Positions 1 through 8,012 of a DNA stretch of 64,000 bases are shown here, in pieces (within the stretch, counting starts at the first letter, position 1; the number at the start of each line of letters is the position of its first letter). The stretch comes from JAMHWF01 sp035911095. Its GTDB lineage: Bacteria; Pseudomonadota; Gammaproteobacteria; Burkholderiales; Burkholderiaceae_C. The stretch spans positions 1-64,000 of the forward strand of contig JAMHWF010000087.1 in assembly GCA_035911095.1 (NCBI GenBank), read 5' to 3'. The notes below the pieces were generated by a model. It did not search any database. It saw only the letters and a list, made by a program, of their open reading frames with translations, and was not told the DNA's origin. Both the position numbers and the translations under genes were made by a program.

Positions 1-708
1 GACGAAGATCGCCACGGCCGCGTAGAACAGCACCACCAGCATGCCCAGTTGCTTGAGCGAGCCCAGGCCGTACTTGCCCACGGTGAAGGCGATCGCCCCG
101 AGCACGCCCAGCGGGGCGAGCTTGATGATGATGCCCATGATCTTGAACAGCACGTGGCTCAGGGTGTCGACGAACTCCGACACCGGCCGCGCCCGCTCGC
201 CAAGCATCGCCAGCGCGCAGCCGAACAGCACCGCGAACAGCAGCACCTGCAGCACGTCGCCGTTGGCGAAGGCGGCCACCACGGTGGTGGGGATCAGCTT
301 CATCAGGAACTCGACCGTGCCGCCGCCGGTGAGCTTGTCGGCGTTGGCCACGTAGGCGCTCATCGCCGAGGCGTCCAGCGCCTTGGGGTCGACGTTCATG
401 CCCACCCCGGGCTGGAAGACGAAGGCCAGCACCAGGCCGAGGGCCAGCGCGATGGTGGTGACGACCTCGAAGTAGATCAGCGCCTTGACGCCGACGCGCC
501 CGACGCGTTTCAAGTCCCCCGCGCCGGCGATGCCGTGCACCACCACGCAGAACACCAGCACCGGGATGATCATCTTGATCAGCTTGATGAAGGCGTCGCC
601 CAGCGGCTTGAGCTGGACCGCGAACTCGGGCCAGGCGAAGCCCAGCACGATGCCGACGATGAGTGCCAGAACCACCTGGCCGAACAGGGAGCGCAGGAAA
701 CGGGGCAT
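1..708 (-). CDS. dctA: C4-dicarboxylate:cation symporter DctA (partial, C-terminus beyond window)
   Basis: The frame is open from an ATG at 708 (minus strand) to the window edge, giving the first 236 residues; DctA is usually about 430-450 aa. An AGGAGG-type ribosome-binding site lies just upstream (711-718). The translation begins MPRFLRSLFGQVVLALIVG and continues with FIKLIKMIIPVLVFCVVVHG, typical of the first helices of the DAACS (glutamate/dicarboxylate) family. Later helices carry LIPTTVVAAFANGDVLQVL and KIMGIIIKLAPLGVLGAIA. The family is an inner-membrane symporter taking up succinate, fumarate and malate with cations. Two palindromes of the kind bound by GntR/FCD regulators lie upstream at 742-794. 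It could be another DAACS member, but the N-terminus is very DctA-like. Confidence 0.93.
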   Translation of the reverse strand, partial: MPRFLRSLFGQVVLALIVGIVLGFAWPEFAVQLKPLGDAFIKLIKMIIPVLVFCVVVHGIAGAGDLKRVGRVGVKALIYFEVVTTIALALGLVLAFVFQPGVGMNVDPKALDASAMSAYVANADKLTGGGTVEFLMKLIPTTVVAAFANGDVLQVLLFAVLFGCALAMLGERARPVSEFVDTLSHVLFKIMGIIIKLAPLGVLGAIAFTVGKYGLGSLKQLGMLVVLFYAAVAIFV

Positions 709-1181
709 GGGGACCTCCGGGGATGGGCAAGAAAGTGCTGGCTTGTCTGTCAGACGACAAGCCGTCAACACTGGACCACAAGCTTGTATGCAAGAATGTA
801 GGCAAGCATTGGAGGTTCGACTAACCGGGTTTTCCCGTCCTTGGGAACGGCCTGGGCCGGCCGCCGAATCGGCCCTCCGTTGCGAACGAGAACTGTTCCT
901 GATGTAATCGCGCCGATCCGCACGGCCGCGGGCTCACGAGCCCGGGTCCGTCGCGGCAACGCCCTTCCACGCAGCACGCCAGCAATCGGCCAGCTCCTGC
1001 GCCCCAGAGCCTGGAGTCGACCGCCTTGCCCCACCGGCGCGCCCCTGCCCCCGCCGCGCATCGCCCAGGTCGCTGGCCGTTTGGCCACGACGGCGCGAGC
1101 GCGCACCGCACCCACCGCTGGCGCGGCCGCCGCGCGCGCACCGCCGGCCGCAGGCGCGCCGCCGCCTCGCCGCGCGGTCCG
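709..1181. other. Intergenic stretch between dctA and the ZIP gene
   Basis: There are 473 bp without a convincing gene. The dctA end (709-800) is less GC-rich and holds the dyads listed separately. From about 940 onward the composition is GC-rich. The ZIP frame stays open here, but its translation is Arg/Ala/Pro-rich noise, so I start that gene at 1182. No RNA gene or terminator was recognised. Confidence 0.5.
742..794. promoter_or_regulatory. Candidate operator region upstream of dctA (two dyads)
   Basis: Two inverted repeats lie 34-86 bp upstream of the dctA start. The first is CTTGTC-N8-GACAAG at 742-761. The second is CTTGTATGCAAG at 783-794, a dyad with CTTG/CAAG half-sites. TTGTATnCAA-like dyads are typical of FCD-type GntR regulators that control organic-acid genes. 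The regulator is not in the window, so assignment to dctA is by position only. Confidence 0.3.
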
Positions 1182-2086
1182 ATGGGCGACACGCCGCTCG
1201 AGGCGTCGCAGGACAGCAGCCCGGGCTGGCGCATGCGGCAACTGCTGGGCCTCTCGATCGTGCTCGCCGGCGTCGCGGTGCTGGCGCATGCCGGCTGGCA
1301 GGCGGTGCACACCACCCCCGAGGTGCGCGCCGCGCTGCGCGGCGGCAGCATCGCCGCGCTCGCGACCGCGCTGGGCGTGCTGCCGATGCTGCTCTCGCGC
1401 GCGCCCAGCGCCCGCACCCACGACACCTTCCTCGGCTTCGGCGCCGGCGTGATGCTGGCCGCCTGCTGCTTCTCGCTGCTGATCCCTGCGCTCGATGCTG
1501 CGCAGGCGCTCGGCCGCGGGCCCTGGGGAGCGGCCCTCACCGCGGGTGCCGGGCTGCTGATCGGGGCCGGGCTGATCATGGTGATCGAGCGGCTGCTGCC
1601 GCACGAGCACTTCTTCGGCGGGCCCGGCACCGCGGGCACGCGGCGCGTGCGGCGGCTGTGGCTGTTCGTGTTCGCGATCGTGCTGCACAACCTGCCCGAG
1701 GGCCTGGCCATCGGCGCGGCTGCCGCCGGCACCGACCCGGCGCGGGCGATGGCGCTGGCCACCGGCATCGCGATCCAGGACGTGCCCGAGGGACTGGTCG
1801 TCGCGCTGGCCCTGCACGGCGTGGGCATCGGCCGCTGGCGCGCGGCCGCCATCGGCGCGGCCTCGGGGCTGGTCGAGCCGGTGGCCGCGGTGTTCGGCGC
1901 CTCGGTGATCGCCTACAGCGCCCCGCTGCTGCCCTGGGGCCTGGCCTGCGCGGCGGGCTCGATGCTCTTCGTCGTCAGCCACGAGGTGATCCCGAGTCGC
2001 ACCGCCAGGGGCACGAGCGCCACGCGACCCTCGGGCTGCTGCTCGGCTTCGTGCTGATGATGACCCTGGACACGGCCCTGGCCTGA
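1182..2086 (+). pseudogene. ZIP-family metal transporter, interrupted by a one-base frameshift near the 3' end
   Basis: From the ATG at 1182 the frame encodes a multi-pass membrane protein with the two signature ZIP helices, HNLPEGLAIG and QDVPEGLVVALAL, whose His and Glu residues form the metal site. The final helix is in the wrong frame. Frame one reads SHEVIP at about 1978-1995 and then turns to nonsense, ending at 2057. The conserved continuation ESHRQGHERHATLGLLLGF is read in the next frame and ends at the TGA at 2086. Adding one base in the CCCG run near 1992-1996 restores a full protein of about 300 aa. The family moves Zn2+ or other divalent metals into the cytoplasm. The shift may be a real mutation or a sequencing error. 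If unrepaired, the last transmembrane helix is lost. Confidence 0.75.
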
Positions 2087-2105
2087 GGCAGCGGAGGCCC
2101 GCCCG

Positions 2106-2630
2106 ATGACGCACGACCCCGCGATCGACGACGGCCCCGACACCCAGCCCGCCGAGGCCGCCTGGCGTGCCTGGATGGAGCAGGCGCGTGCCTGGTCAGA
2201 CCGCGACGACCCTTCGCGCGCCGCCGCCGCCTACGACGAAGCCCTGCGCGTGGCCGTCGGCCGCGCGGCCCAGTGGCAGCGCCCTGGCGACGCGCTGGCG
2301 GCCGTCGTCGTCTGCAGCCTCAACCTCGGCGACGCCCTGGCCCAGAGCGGCCGCCTGCAGCGCGCGGCCGATGTGCTGTGCGCGATGCACGCGAGCCTGC
2401 TGCGCCTGCGCGACTGCGCCAGCGCCGACGCCGGCATGCGCCTCGCCGCTGCCCGCCATCTGCGCGAAACCTACGCCGCGATCGTGCAATTCCAGAGCGA
2501 GCGCGACCCGGCCGGCCTCGCCTTCGGCGCCCAGGTCGAGGGCGCGCTGCACGGTGACGCGGCGTCTGTCCCGGCGGCCGGCGCGGACGCCTTCCTCGTC
2601 AGCACCGCCCGCGGCCAGACCCTGCATTGA
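2106..2630 (+). CDS. Hypothetical TPR-like protein
   Basis: This is a 174-residue soluble protein with no signal peptide. It begins MTHDPAIDDGPD and is Ala/Arg-rich. Helical pairs such as SRAAAAYDEALRVAVG and LNLGDALAQSGRLQRAADVL resemble tetratricopeptide repeats. Its ATG lies 20 bp after the ZIP stop, so the two genes are probably co-transcribed. No catalytic motif is visible. A scaffolding role would fit the repeats, but the function is unknown. Confidence 0.6.
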   Translation: MTHDPAIDDGPDTQPAEAAWRAWMEQARAWSDRDDPSRAAAAYDEALRVAVGRAAQWQRPGDALAAVVVCSLNLGDALAQSGRLQRAADVLCAMHASLLRLRDCASADAGMRLAAARHLRETYAAIVQFQSERDPAGLAFGAQVEGALHGDAASVPAAGADAFLVSTARGQTLH

Positions 2631-2762
2631 GCGACCGCCCGCGGGCGCCGCCGCCCAGTCCTCGACCGTCACCTTCGCCGCTCACCCCCTTTCGCCACCG
2701 CCCCACCCGCCCCGCGGGCGCGCACCTTTCACCGACACGTCGACCCTCAACCGATCCGCACC

Positions 2763-3374
2763 ATGCCCCATACCCTGCCCCCCCTGCCCTACGCCTTCGA
2801 CGCTCTCGAGCCGCACATCGACGCGCTGACGATGGAGATCCACCACGACCGCCATCACCAGACCTACATCAACAACCTCAACGCGGCGCTCGCCGGCACC
2901 GGCCTAGAGGAAGAGCCGGTCGACTCGCTGCTTTCGCGCTTCGAGAACCTGCCCGAGAAGCTGAAGGTGCCGGTGCGCAACCAGGGCGGCGGACATGCCA
3001 ACCACACGCTCTTCTGGACCGTGATGACGCCGACCTTCGACGGCGCGCCGAGCCCGGCGCTGCTGAAGGCGATCGAGCGCGACCTCGGCGGCTTCGAGGC
3101 CTTCAAGACGGCCTTCACGCAGGCCGCCGTCTCGCGCTTCGGCAGTGGCTGGGCCTGGCTGAGCGTCACGCCCGAGAAGAAGCTGGTGGTCGAGAGCTCG
3201 GCCAACCAGGACAGCCCCCTGATGCACGGCAACACGCCGGTGCTCGGGCTCGACGTCTGGGAGCACGCCTACTACCTGCGCTACCAGAACAAGCGGCCCG
3301 AGTACATCGCCGCCTTCTACCGCGTGGTCGACTGGGCCGAAGTGGAACGCCGCTGGCGCGCGGCCGGCGGCTGA
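2763..3374 (+). CDS. sodA: Superoxide dismutase (Mn/Fe family, Mn-type signature)
   Basis: The 203-residue protein disproportionates superoxide to oxygen and peroxide in the cytoplasm. It covers the family's full length. MEIHHDRHHQTY holds the first His ligand (His27). GGGHANHTLFW holds the second (about His81). The C-terminal signature DVWEHAYYL supplies the Asp and His ligands. The Gly-Gly-Gly-His segment and LDVWEHAYYLRYQNKRPEY resemble Mn-type or cambialistic enzymes rather than the QVWNHTFYW of Fe-type SodB, hence the sodA symbol; metal use cannot be proven from sequence. A hemerythrin-like gene follows 107 bp downstream on the same strand. Confidence 0.95.
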   Translation: MPHTLPPLPYAFDALEPHIDALTMEIHHDRHHQTYINNLNAALAGTGLEEEPVDSLLSRFENLPEKLKVPVRNQGGGHANHTLFWTVMTPTFDGAPSPALLKAIERDLGGFEAFKTAFTQAAVSRFGSGWAWLSVTPEKKLVVESSANQDSPLMHGNTPVLGLDVWEHAYYLRYQNKRPEYIAAFYRVVDWAEVERRWRAAGG

Positions 3375-3481
3375 CACCTCCGCGCGCCCCTTGCCGACAC
3401 CGCGAGGGGCGTCATGCCCGATTGATCGAAGGGCCGTCGCCACGATATAAGCCAGCTCGCAACCCCGACGGAGCGCGAGCG

Positions 3482-3985
3482 ATGAACCTCTTCGACCTGC
3501 TGCACGAGAGCCACGAGACGCAGCGCAGCCTGTGCCGCCGGCTGACCACGACGCGCGTCGTCGCGAAGCGCGAACCGCTTTTCCTGCAGCTGAAGGTCGA
3601 GCTCGAGGCGCACGCCGCCGCCGAGGAGCGCTTTCTCTACGTGCCGCTGCTGATGATCGATGCGGGCCTCTCCTCTTCACGCCACGCGCTGGCCGAGCAC
3701 CACACGATCGAGGAGCTCTGCGAGGACCTGAGCACGCCGGACAAGAGCGACGACGAATGGCTCGACACCGCGAAGCGTCTCGCGGACAAGGTGCGACACC
3801 ACCTGAAGGAAGAGGAGCGCAAGTTCTTCAAGGTCGCCGGCCGGCTGCTCGACGATCGCCAGAAGGCGACGCTCGCGCGCCGCTACCAGAAGGACGTGCA
3901 GCGGATGCGCCGACAGCTGGCGGCGCCGTTCAAGTCGCTGGAGGTCACGGCCGACGGAGCGGTGCAGCCGAAGGCCACGACCTAG
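3482..3985 (+). CDS. Hemerythrin HHE cation-binding domain protein
   Basis: The frame is open far upstream, but homology starts at the ATG at 3482 (MNLFDLLHESHETQ), giving 167 aa. The family's spaced His/Glu ligands are visible: LLHESHE at the N-terminus, LEAHAAAEERFLY near residues 42-55, AEHHTIEELCEDL, and VRHHLKEEERKFF. Such four-helix bundles bind a di-iron site and are linked to O2/NO sensing, iron handling or repair of oxidised Fe-S centres. A -10-like GATATAAG lies about 30 bp upstream. The neighbouring SOD gene suggests an oxidative-stress context. Confidence 0.85.
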   Translation: MNLFDLLHESHETQRSLCRRLTTTRVVAKREPLFLQLKVELEAHAAAEERFLYVPLLMIDAGLSSSRHALAEHHTIEELCEDLSTPDKSDDEWLDTAKRLADKVRHHLKEEERKFFKVAGRLLDDRQKATLARRYQKDVQRMRRQLAAPFKSLEVTADGAVQPKATT

Positions 3986-3995
3986 ACCCGGGGCC

Positions 3996-4013
3996 GCGGG
4001 CGGCTTCGCCCGC
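3996..4013. terminator. Hairpin between convergent hemerythrin and surf1 genes
   Basis: GCGGGCG and CGCCCGC form a 7-bp stem around a four-base loop, placed between two converging stop codons (3985 and 4052). There is no clear U-tract, so its terminator role is inferred from position. Confidence 0.4.
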
Positions 4014-4051
4014 GCCGACGCCTTCCCCGGCGCCCTCCCCGAGCGCCCAGC

Positions 4052-4885
4052 CTAGTCTGGCTCCGTGCCCCGCCCGGGCCGCGAGCGGAGCAGCAGGGTC
4101 AAGGCGAGCACCGCCCCTGCAGCGAGGGCGAACCAGGTCAGTGCATAGACCAGGTGGTTGTTCGGGAAGCTGATCACGGTCAGCCCCGGGTGCGGCGCGC
4201 GAGCGTCGCCGGCCGCCGGCGCCGTCTGGCCATCCGGCGCACCGTGTGCCACGGCGTTCGTCGCCCCGCTCGCCGCCGTCTCGATGAAAGCGTCGACGAA
4301 ATACGGCGCGACACGGGTCGTCCCGGCCGGACCACGCGCCGCGGTGATCGCCTGCACGTCGCGCGAGACCCAGCGGCCTGACGCCGGGTCGTTGTCCTGC
4401 ACGACGCTGCCGCCGGGCTCGCTGAGGCGCAGCAGGCCGATCACCGTCGTCGCGCCTTCGGGTTCGCCGTCGCGCCGGCTCGCCCGCTCGCGTTGTGCCG
4501 GCGGCACGAAGCCACGGTTGACCCACAGCCACCAGCCGGCTTCGGTCTCGAGCGGCGTCAGCACCCAGTAGCCGCTGCCGAGCACGGTGCTCGCACGCAC
4601 CAGCGTCTCGCGCGCGTGGTCGTAGCGCCCGCGCAGTTGCACGCGAAGGTACTCGGCCGACTCGCGATCGATGCCGGGCCAGGCCGCCGGGCCCGGCCCT
4701 TCGACCGGCGCCGCGTGGACCCGCGCGTCGACGCGCGCGATCAGGGCTTCCTTCCAGGACAGGCGCTGCACCTGCCAGACGCCCAGCGCGACGAAGGCGG
4801 CAAAGGCAAGGGCCGCGCCGGCGATCAGCGCCACGAAGGCGCCGGGCCGGCGCGGCCCGTGGGTGTCGGCGACGGCCGTGCTCAA
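4052..4885 (-). CDS. SURF1-family oxidase assembly protein
   Basis: The 277-residue inner-membrane protein has the SURF1 layout: an N-terminal helix (FVALIAGAALAFAAFVALG) followed by GVWQVQRLSWKEALI, a periplasmic domain with VLTPLETEAGWWLWVNRGFVP, and a C-terminal helix (LTWFALAAGAVLALTLL). SURF1 assists heme insertion into heme-copper oxidase subunit I. The start is TTG at 4885, overlapping the cyoD stop as TTGA; no ATG is available upstream in frame, so translational coupling is likely. Its place at the end of cyoABCD implies service to the quinol oxidase, as known for the quinol-oxidase SURF1 of Paracoccus. No cyoE (heme O synthase) follows. Confidence 0.92.
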   Translation of the reverse strand: MSTAVADTHGPRRPGAFVALIAGAALAFAAFVALGVWQVQRLSWKEALIARVDARVHAAPVEGPGPAAWPGIDRESAEYLRVQLRGRYDHARETLVRASTVLGSGYWVLTPLETEAGWWLWVNRGFVPPAQRERASRRDGEPEGATTVIGLLRLSEPGGSVVQDNDPASGRWVSRDVQAITAARGPAGTTRVAPYFVDAFIETAASGATNAVAHGAPDGQTAPAAGDARAPHPGLTVISFPNNHLVYALTWFALAAGAVLALTLLLRSRPGRGTEPD

Positions 4886-5295
4886 GGCATGGTGCGCATG
4901 TCGTGCACCGACATCATGTTCGTGTTCAGGTGATACATGACCCAGACCGAGCCGAAGAACATGATCAGCACCAGCGTCACGGTGAAGATCAGCGCGAGCA
5001 TCGACCAGCCGCTCTCGACCTTGGTGTTCATGTGCAGGAAGTACACCATGTGGACGAAGATCTGCACGACGGCGAAGCCGAGGATGACGATCGCCGTCGC
5101 GAGCGAGGACGGGAAGACGTCGTCCATCACGAGCCAGAACGGGACCGCCGTCAGCACCACCGACAGCAGGAAGCCGACGACGTAGCCGCCGACGGTCGCG
5201 TGGTAGTGCGTGCCGTCGTCATGCCCGTGGTCGTCGTGGCCGTGCTCGCCATGCGCGTGCGCGTCGTGGCCCGGGTCGTGATCGTGGCCGCTCAT
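4882..5295 (-). CDS. cyoD: Cytochrome o ubiquinol oxidase subunit IV
   Basis: The 137-residue protein starts at the ATG at 5295 (MSGHDHDPGHDAHAHGE). A long His/Asp-rich N-terminal tail (about residues 3-32) precedes three transmembrane helices typical of subunit IV: GYVVGFLLSVVLTAVPFWLV, AIVILGFAVVQIFVHMVYFL and MLALIFTVTLVLIMFFGSVW. The subunit stabilises the bo3 complex in the inner membrane. It overlaps the cyoC stop by 4 bp at 5292-5295, so the genes are coupled. The His tail could bind metal, which is speculative. Confidence 0.95.
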   Translation of the reverse strand: MSGHDHDPGHDAHAHGEHGHDDHGHDDGTHYHATVGGYVVGFLLSVVLTAVPFWLVMDDVFPSSLATAIVILGFAVVQIFVHMVYFLHMNTKVESGWSMLALIFTVTLVLIMFFGSVWVMYHLNTNMMSVHDMRTMP

Positions 5296-5921
5296 GGCAG
5301 CACTCCCATCAGGTAGACGAAGGTGAAGACGCCAATCCAGATGACGTCCAGGAAGTGCCAGAACATGGACAGGCAGATCAGCCGCCGCCGGTTGGCGGCG
5401 ATCAGACCGAACCGGCTGACCTGCACCATCAGCGTCACGAGCCAGATGATGCCGAAGGTCACGTGCAACCCGTGCGTGGCCACCAGCGCGAAGAAGGCCG
5501 ACAGGAAGCCACTGCGCTGCGGGCCCGCCCCCTGCGCGATCAGGTGGTGGAACTCGTACAGCTCGATCCCCAGGAAGCCGAGGCCGAAGAGCCCGGTCAC
5601 GGCGAGCCAGGCGATCACGCCGCCCTTCTTGCCGCGCAGCATCGAGATCATCGCGAAGCCGTAGGTGATCGACGAGAACAGCAGCATCGCCGTGTTGGCG
5701 GCGATCAGCGGCAGGTCGAACAGGTCGGCGCCCGACGGGCCGGCCGCATAGCTGCGGCCGAGGACGCCGTAGACGGCGAACAGCACCGCGAAGATGAGGC
5801 AGTCGCTCATCAGGTACAGCCAGAAGCCGAACAGCGTGCCCTGCTGCGGATGGTGGTCGCCCTTGTCGTAGAAGACGTCCGGCGTCGCGGCGCCGGCGGT
5901 CAGCGTGGTCGAGGTCTGCAT
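5292..5921 (-). CDS. cyoC: Cytochrome o ubiquinol oxidase subunit III
   Basis: The 209-residue inner-membrane protein has five predicted helices and the subunit III motifs GFWLYLMSDCLIFAVLFAVY, LGFLGIELYEFHHL and THGLHVTFGIIW. It belongs to the heme-copper oxidase subunit III family and supports the catalytic subunit during ubiquinol oxidation. It lies 21 bp downstream of cyoB and overlaps cyoD. Its length matches E. coli CyoC. Confidence 0.97.
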   Translation of the reverse strand: MQTSTTLTAGAATPDVFYDKGDHHPQQGTLFGFWLYLMSDCLIFAVLFAVYGVLGRSYAAGPSGADLFDLPLIAANTAMLLFSSITYGFAMISMLRGKKGGVIAWLAVTGLFGLGFLGIELYEFHHLIAQGAGPQRSGFLSAFFALVATHGLHVTFGIIWLVTLMVQVSRFGLIAANRRRLICLSMFWHFLDVIWIGVFTFVYLMGVLP

Positions 5922-5942
5922 GGGAACAGGTCTCCGGGCCTG

Positions 5943-7955
5943 TCAGGCGCGCGCGCCGCCAACCGCCAGCGCCTGGGTGCGCGCGGCCTCGGTGCGCACG
6001 ACCTGGTCGGCCGGGATGTGGTAGTCGCGCTTGTAGTTGAAGGTGTGCACGATGCTGCCGATGACGATCGCGGCGAAGGTCACCGCTGCCACCGGCCACA
6101 TGTGCCAGATCAGCGCGAAGCCCAGCAGCGTAGAGAGCATCGAGAGGACGAACCCGGCGCCGGTGTTCTTCGGCATGTGGATCGGCTTGAAGCCGCCGAG
6201 CGGGCGCTGCGCGCCGCGTTGCTTCATGTCGTGCCAGGCGTCGATGTCATGGACCACGGGCGTGAAGGCGAAGTTGTAGTCCGGCGGCGGCGACGAGGTC
6301 GACCATTCGAGCGTGCGGCCGCCCCAGGGGTCACCCGTGACGTCGCGCAGCTGGTCGCGCTTCAGGATGCTGACCGCGATCTGGATCAGGAAGCTGGCGA
6401 TCCCGAGGGCGATGAGGAACGCGCCGAAGGCGGCGATCTGGAACCAGATCTGCAGCGACGGGTCGTCGAACTGGCTCATGCGCCGGGTCACGCCCATCAG
6501 GCCGAGCACGTAGAGCGGCATGAACGCGAGGTGGAAACCGATCAGCCAGAACCAGAACGAGCACTTGCCCCAGAACGGGTCGAGCTTGAAGCCGAAGGCC
6601 TTCGGGAACCAGTAGGTGATGCCGGCCAGCAGGCCGAACAGCACGCCGCCGATGATCACGTGGTGGAAGTGCGCGATCAGGAACAGGCTGTTGTGCAGCA
6701 CGAAGTCGGCCGGCGGCACCGCCAGCAGCACGCCCGTCATGCCGCCGAAGATGAAGGTGACCATGAAGCCCATGGTCCACAGCATCGGCACATCGAAGGT
6801 GATGCGCCCGCGGTACATCGTGAACAGCCAGTTGAAGATCTTCGCCCCGGTCGGGATCGAGATGATCATCGTCGTGATGCCGAAGAAGGCGTTGACGCTG
6901 GCCCCCGAGCCCATCGTGAAGAAGTGGTGCAGCCACACCAGGTACGACAGGATCGTGATGACGACCGTCGCATAGACCATCGACGCATAGCCGAACAGGC
7001 GCTTGCGGCAGAAGGTGGCGACCACCTCGGAGAAGATGCCGAAGGCCGGCAGGATCAGGATGTAGACCTCGGGGTGGCCCCAGATCCAGATCAGGTTCAC
7101 GTACATCATGGCGTTGCCGCCGAGATCGTTCGTGAAGAAGTTCGTGCCGAGGTAACGGTCGAGCGTGAGCAGCCCCAGCGCCGCGGTCAGCACCGGGAAC
7201 GAGACGACGATCAGGATGTTCGAGCAGAGCGCGGTCCAGGTGAAGACCGGCATGCGCATCATCGTCATGCCCGGCGCGCGCATCTTGATGATGGTCGCTA
7301 TCAGGTTGATGCCCGACAAGGTCGTGCCGACCCCCGCGACGTTGAGTGACCACAAGTAGTAATCGACCCCGACCCCGGGACTGCCGATCAGGCCCGACAG
7401 CGGCGGATAGGCAAGCCACCCGGTGCGCGCGAACTCGCCGACGAACAGCGACATCATCACCAGCCCGGCGCCGCCGGCGGTCATCCAGAAGCTGAAGTTG
7501 TTGAGGAACGGGAAGGCGACGTCGCGCGCGCCGATCTGCAGCGGCACGACGTAGTTCATGAAGCCCGTCACGAGCGGCATCGCGACGAAGAAGATCATGA
7601 TCACGCCGTGGGCGGTGAAGATCTGGTCGTAGTGATGCGGCGGAAGGAAACCCTCGTTGCCGTTGAAGGCGACCGCCTGCTGGGCGCGCATCATGATCGC
7701 GTCGGCGAAGCCGCGAAGCAGCATCACCAGACCGAGCACGATGTACATGATCCCGATCTTCTTGTGGTCGATGCTGGTGATCCAGTCACGCCACAGCGGG
7801 CCCCAGAGCCGGTAGCGCGTCAGCAGCACCAGCACCGCGGCGCCGACGAGCGCCGAGCCGGCGAAGGTGCCGAGCAGGATCGGGTCGTGTAGAGGGATCG
7901 CCTCCCAGCCGAGGCGGCCGAAGAGCAGGGATTCGGAAGTCGGGGTGGCAGCCAT
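5943..7955 (-). CDS. cyoB: Cytochrome o ubiquinol oxidase subunit I
   Basis: This 670-residue subunit is the catalytic core that oxidises ubiquinol, reduces O2 to water and pumps protons. Visible motifs are the heme-ligand region FTAHGVIMIFFVAMP, the CuB/Tyr cross-link motif WGHPEVYILILPAFG (about residues 288-302), HHFFTMG, and the C-terminal heme ligand region IAHFHHVIIGGV. The length equals the roughly 660-670 aa of proteobacterial CyoB. The ATG at 7955 has the conserved start context. The gene lies 57 bp downstream of cyoA in the cyoABCD-surf1 operon. Confidence 0.98.
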   Translation of the reverse strand: MAATPTSESLLFGRLGWEAIPLHDPILLGTFAGSALVGAAVLVLLTRYRLWGPLWRDWITSIDHKKIGIMYIVLGLVMLLRGFADAIMMRAQQAVAFNGNEGFLPPHHYDQIFTAHGVIMIFFVAMPLVTGFMNYVVPLQIGARDVAFPFLNNFSFWMTAGGAGLVMMSLFVGEFARTGWLAYPPLSGLIGSPGVGVDYYLWSLNVAGVGTTLSGINLIATIIKMRAPGMTMMRMPVFTWTALCSNILIVVSFPVLTAALGLLTLDRYLGTNFFTNDLGGNAMMYVNLIWIWGHPEVYILILPAFGIFSEVVATFCRKRLFGYASMVYATVVITILSYLVWLHHFFTMGSGASVNAFFGITTMIISIPTGAKIFNWLFTMYRGRITFDVPMLWTMGFMVTFIFGGMTGVLLAVPPADFVLHNSLFLIAHFHHVIIGGVLFGLLAGITYWFPKAFGFKLDPFWGKCSFWFWLIGFHLAFMPLYVLGLMGVTRRMSQFDDPSLQIWFQIAAFGAFLIALGIASFLIQIAVSILKRDQLRDVTGDPWGGRTLEWSTSSPPPDYNFAFTPVVHDIDAWHDMKQRGAQRPLGGFKPIHMPKNTGAGFVLSMLSTLLGFALIWHMWPVAAVTFAAIVIGSIVHTFNYKRDYHIPADQVVRTEAARTQALAVGGARA

Positions 7956-8012
7956 CGGTTCGGGCGTCTCGGGTGTGCGATGCGGCGCGGGCGGTGCGGG
8001 CGGGTGCCGCGG

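Noticed and set aside
5355..7349. A 664-residue plus-strand frame opposite cyoB and cyoC
   Set aside because: It is the antisense of conserved oxidase genes and is rich in Gln/His/Arg/Asp as expected for an antisense GC frame.
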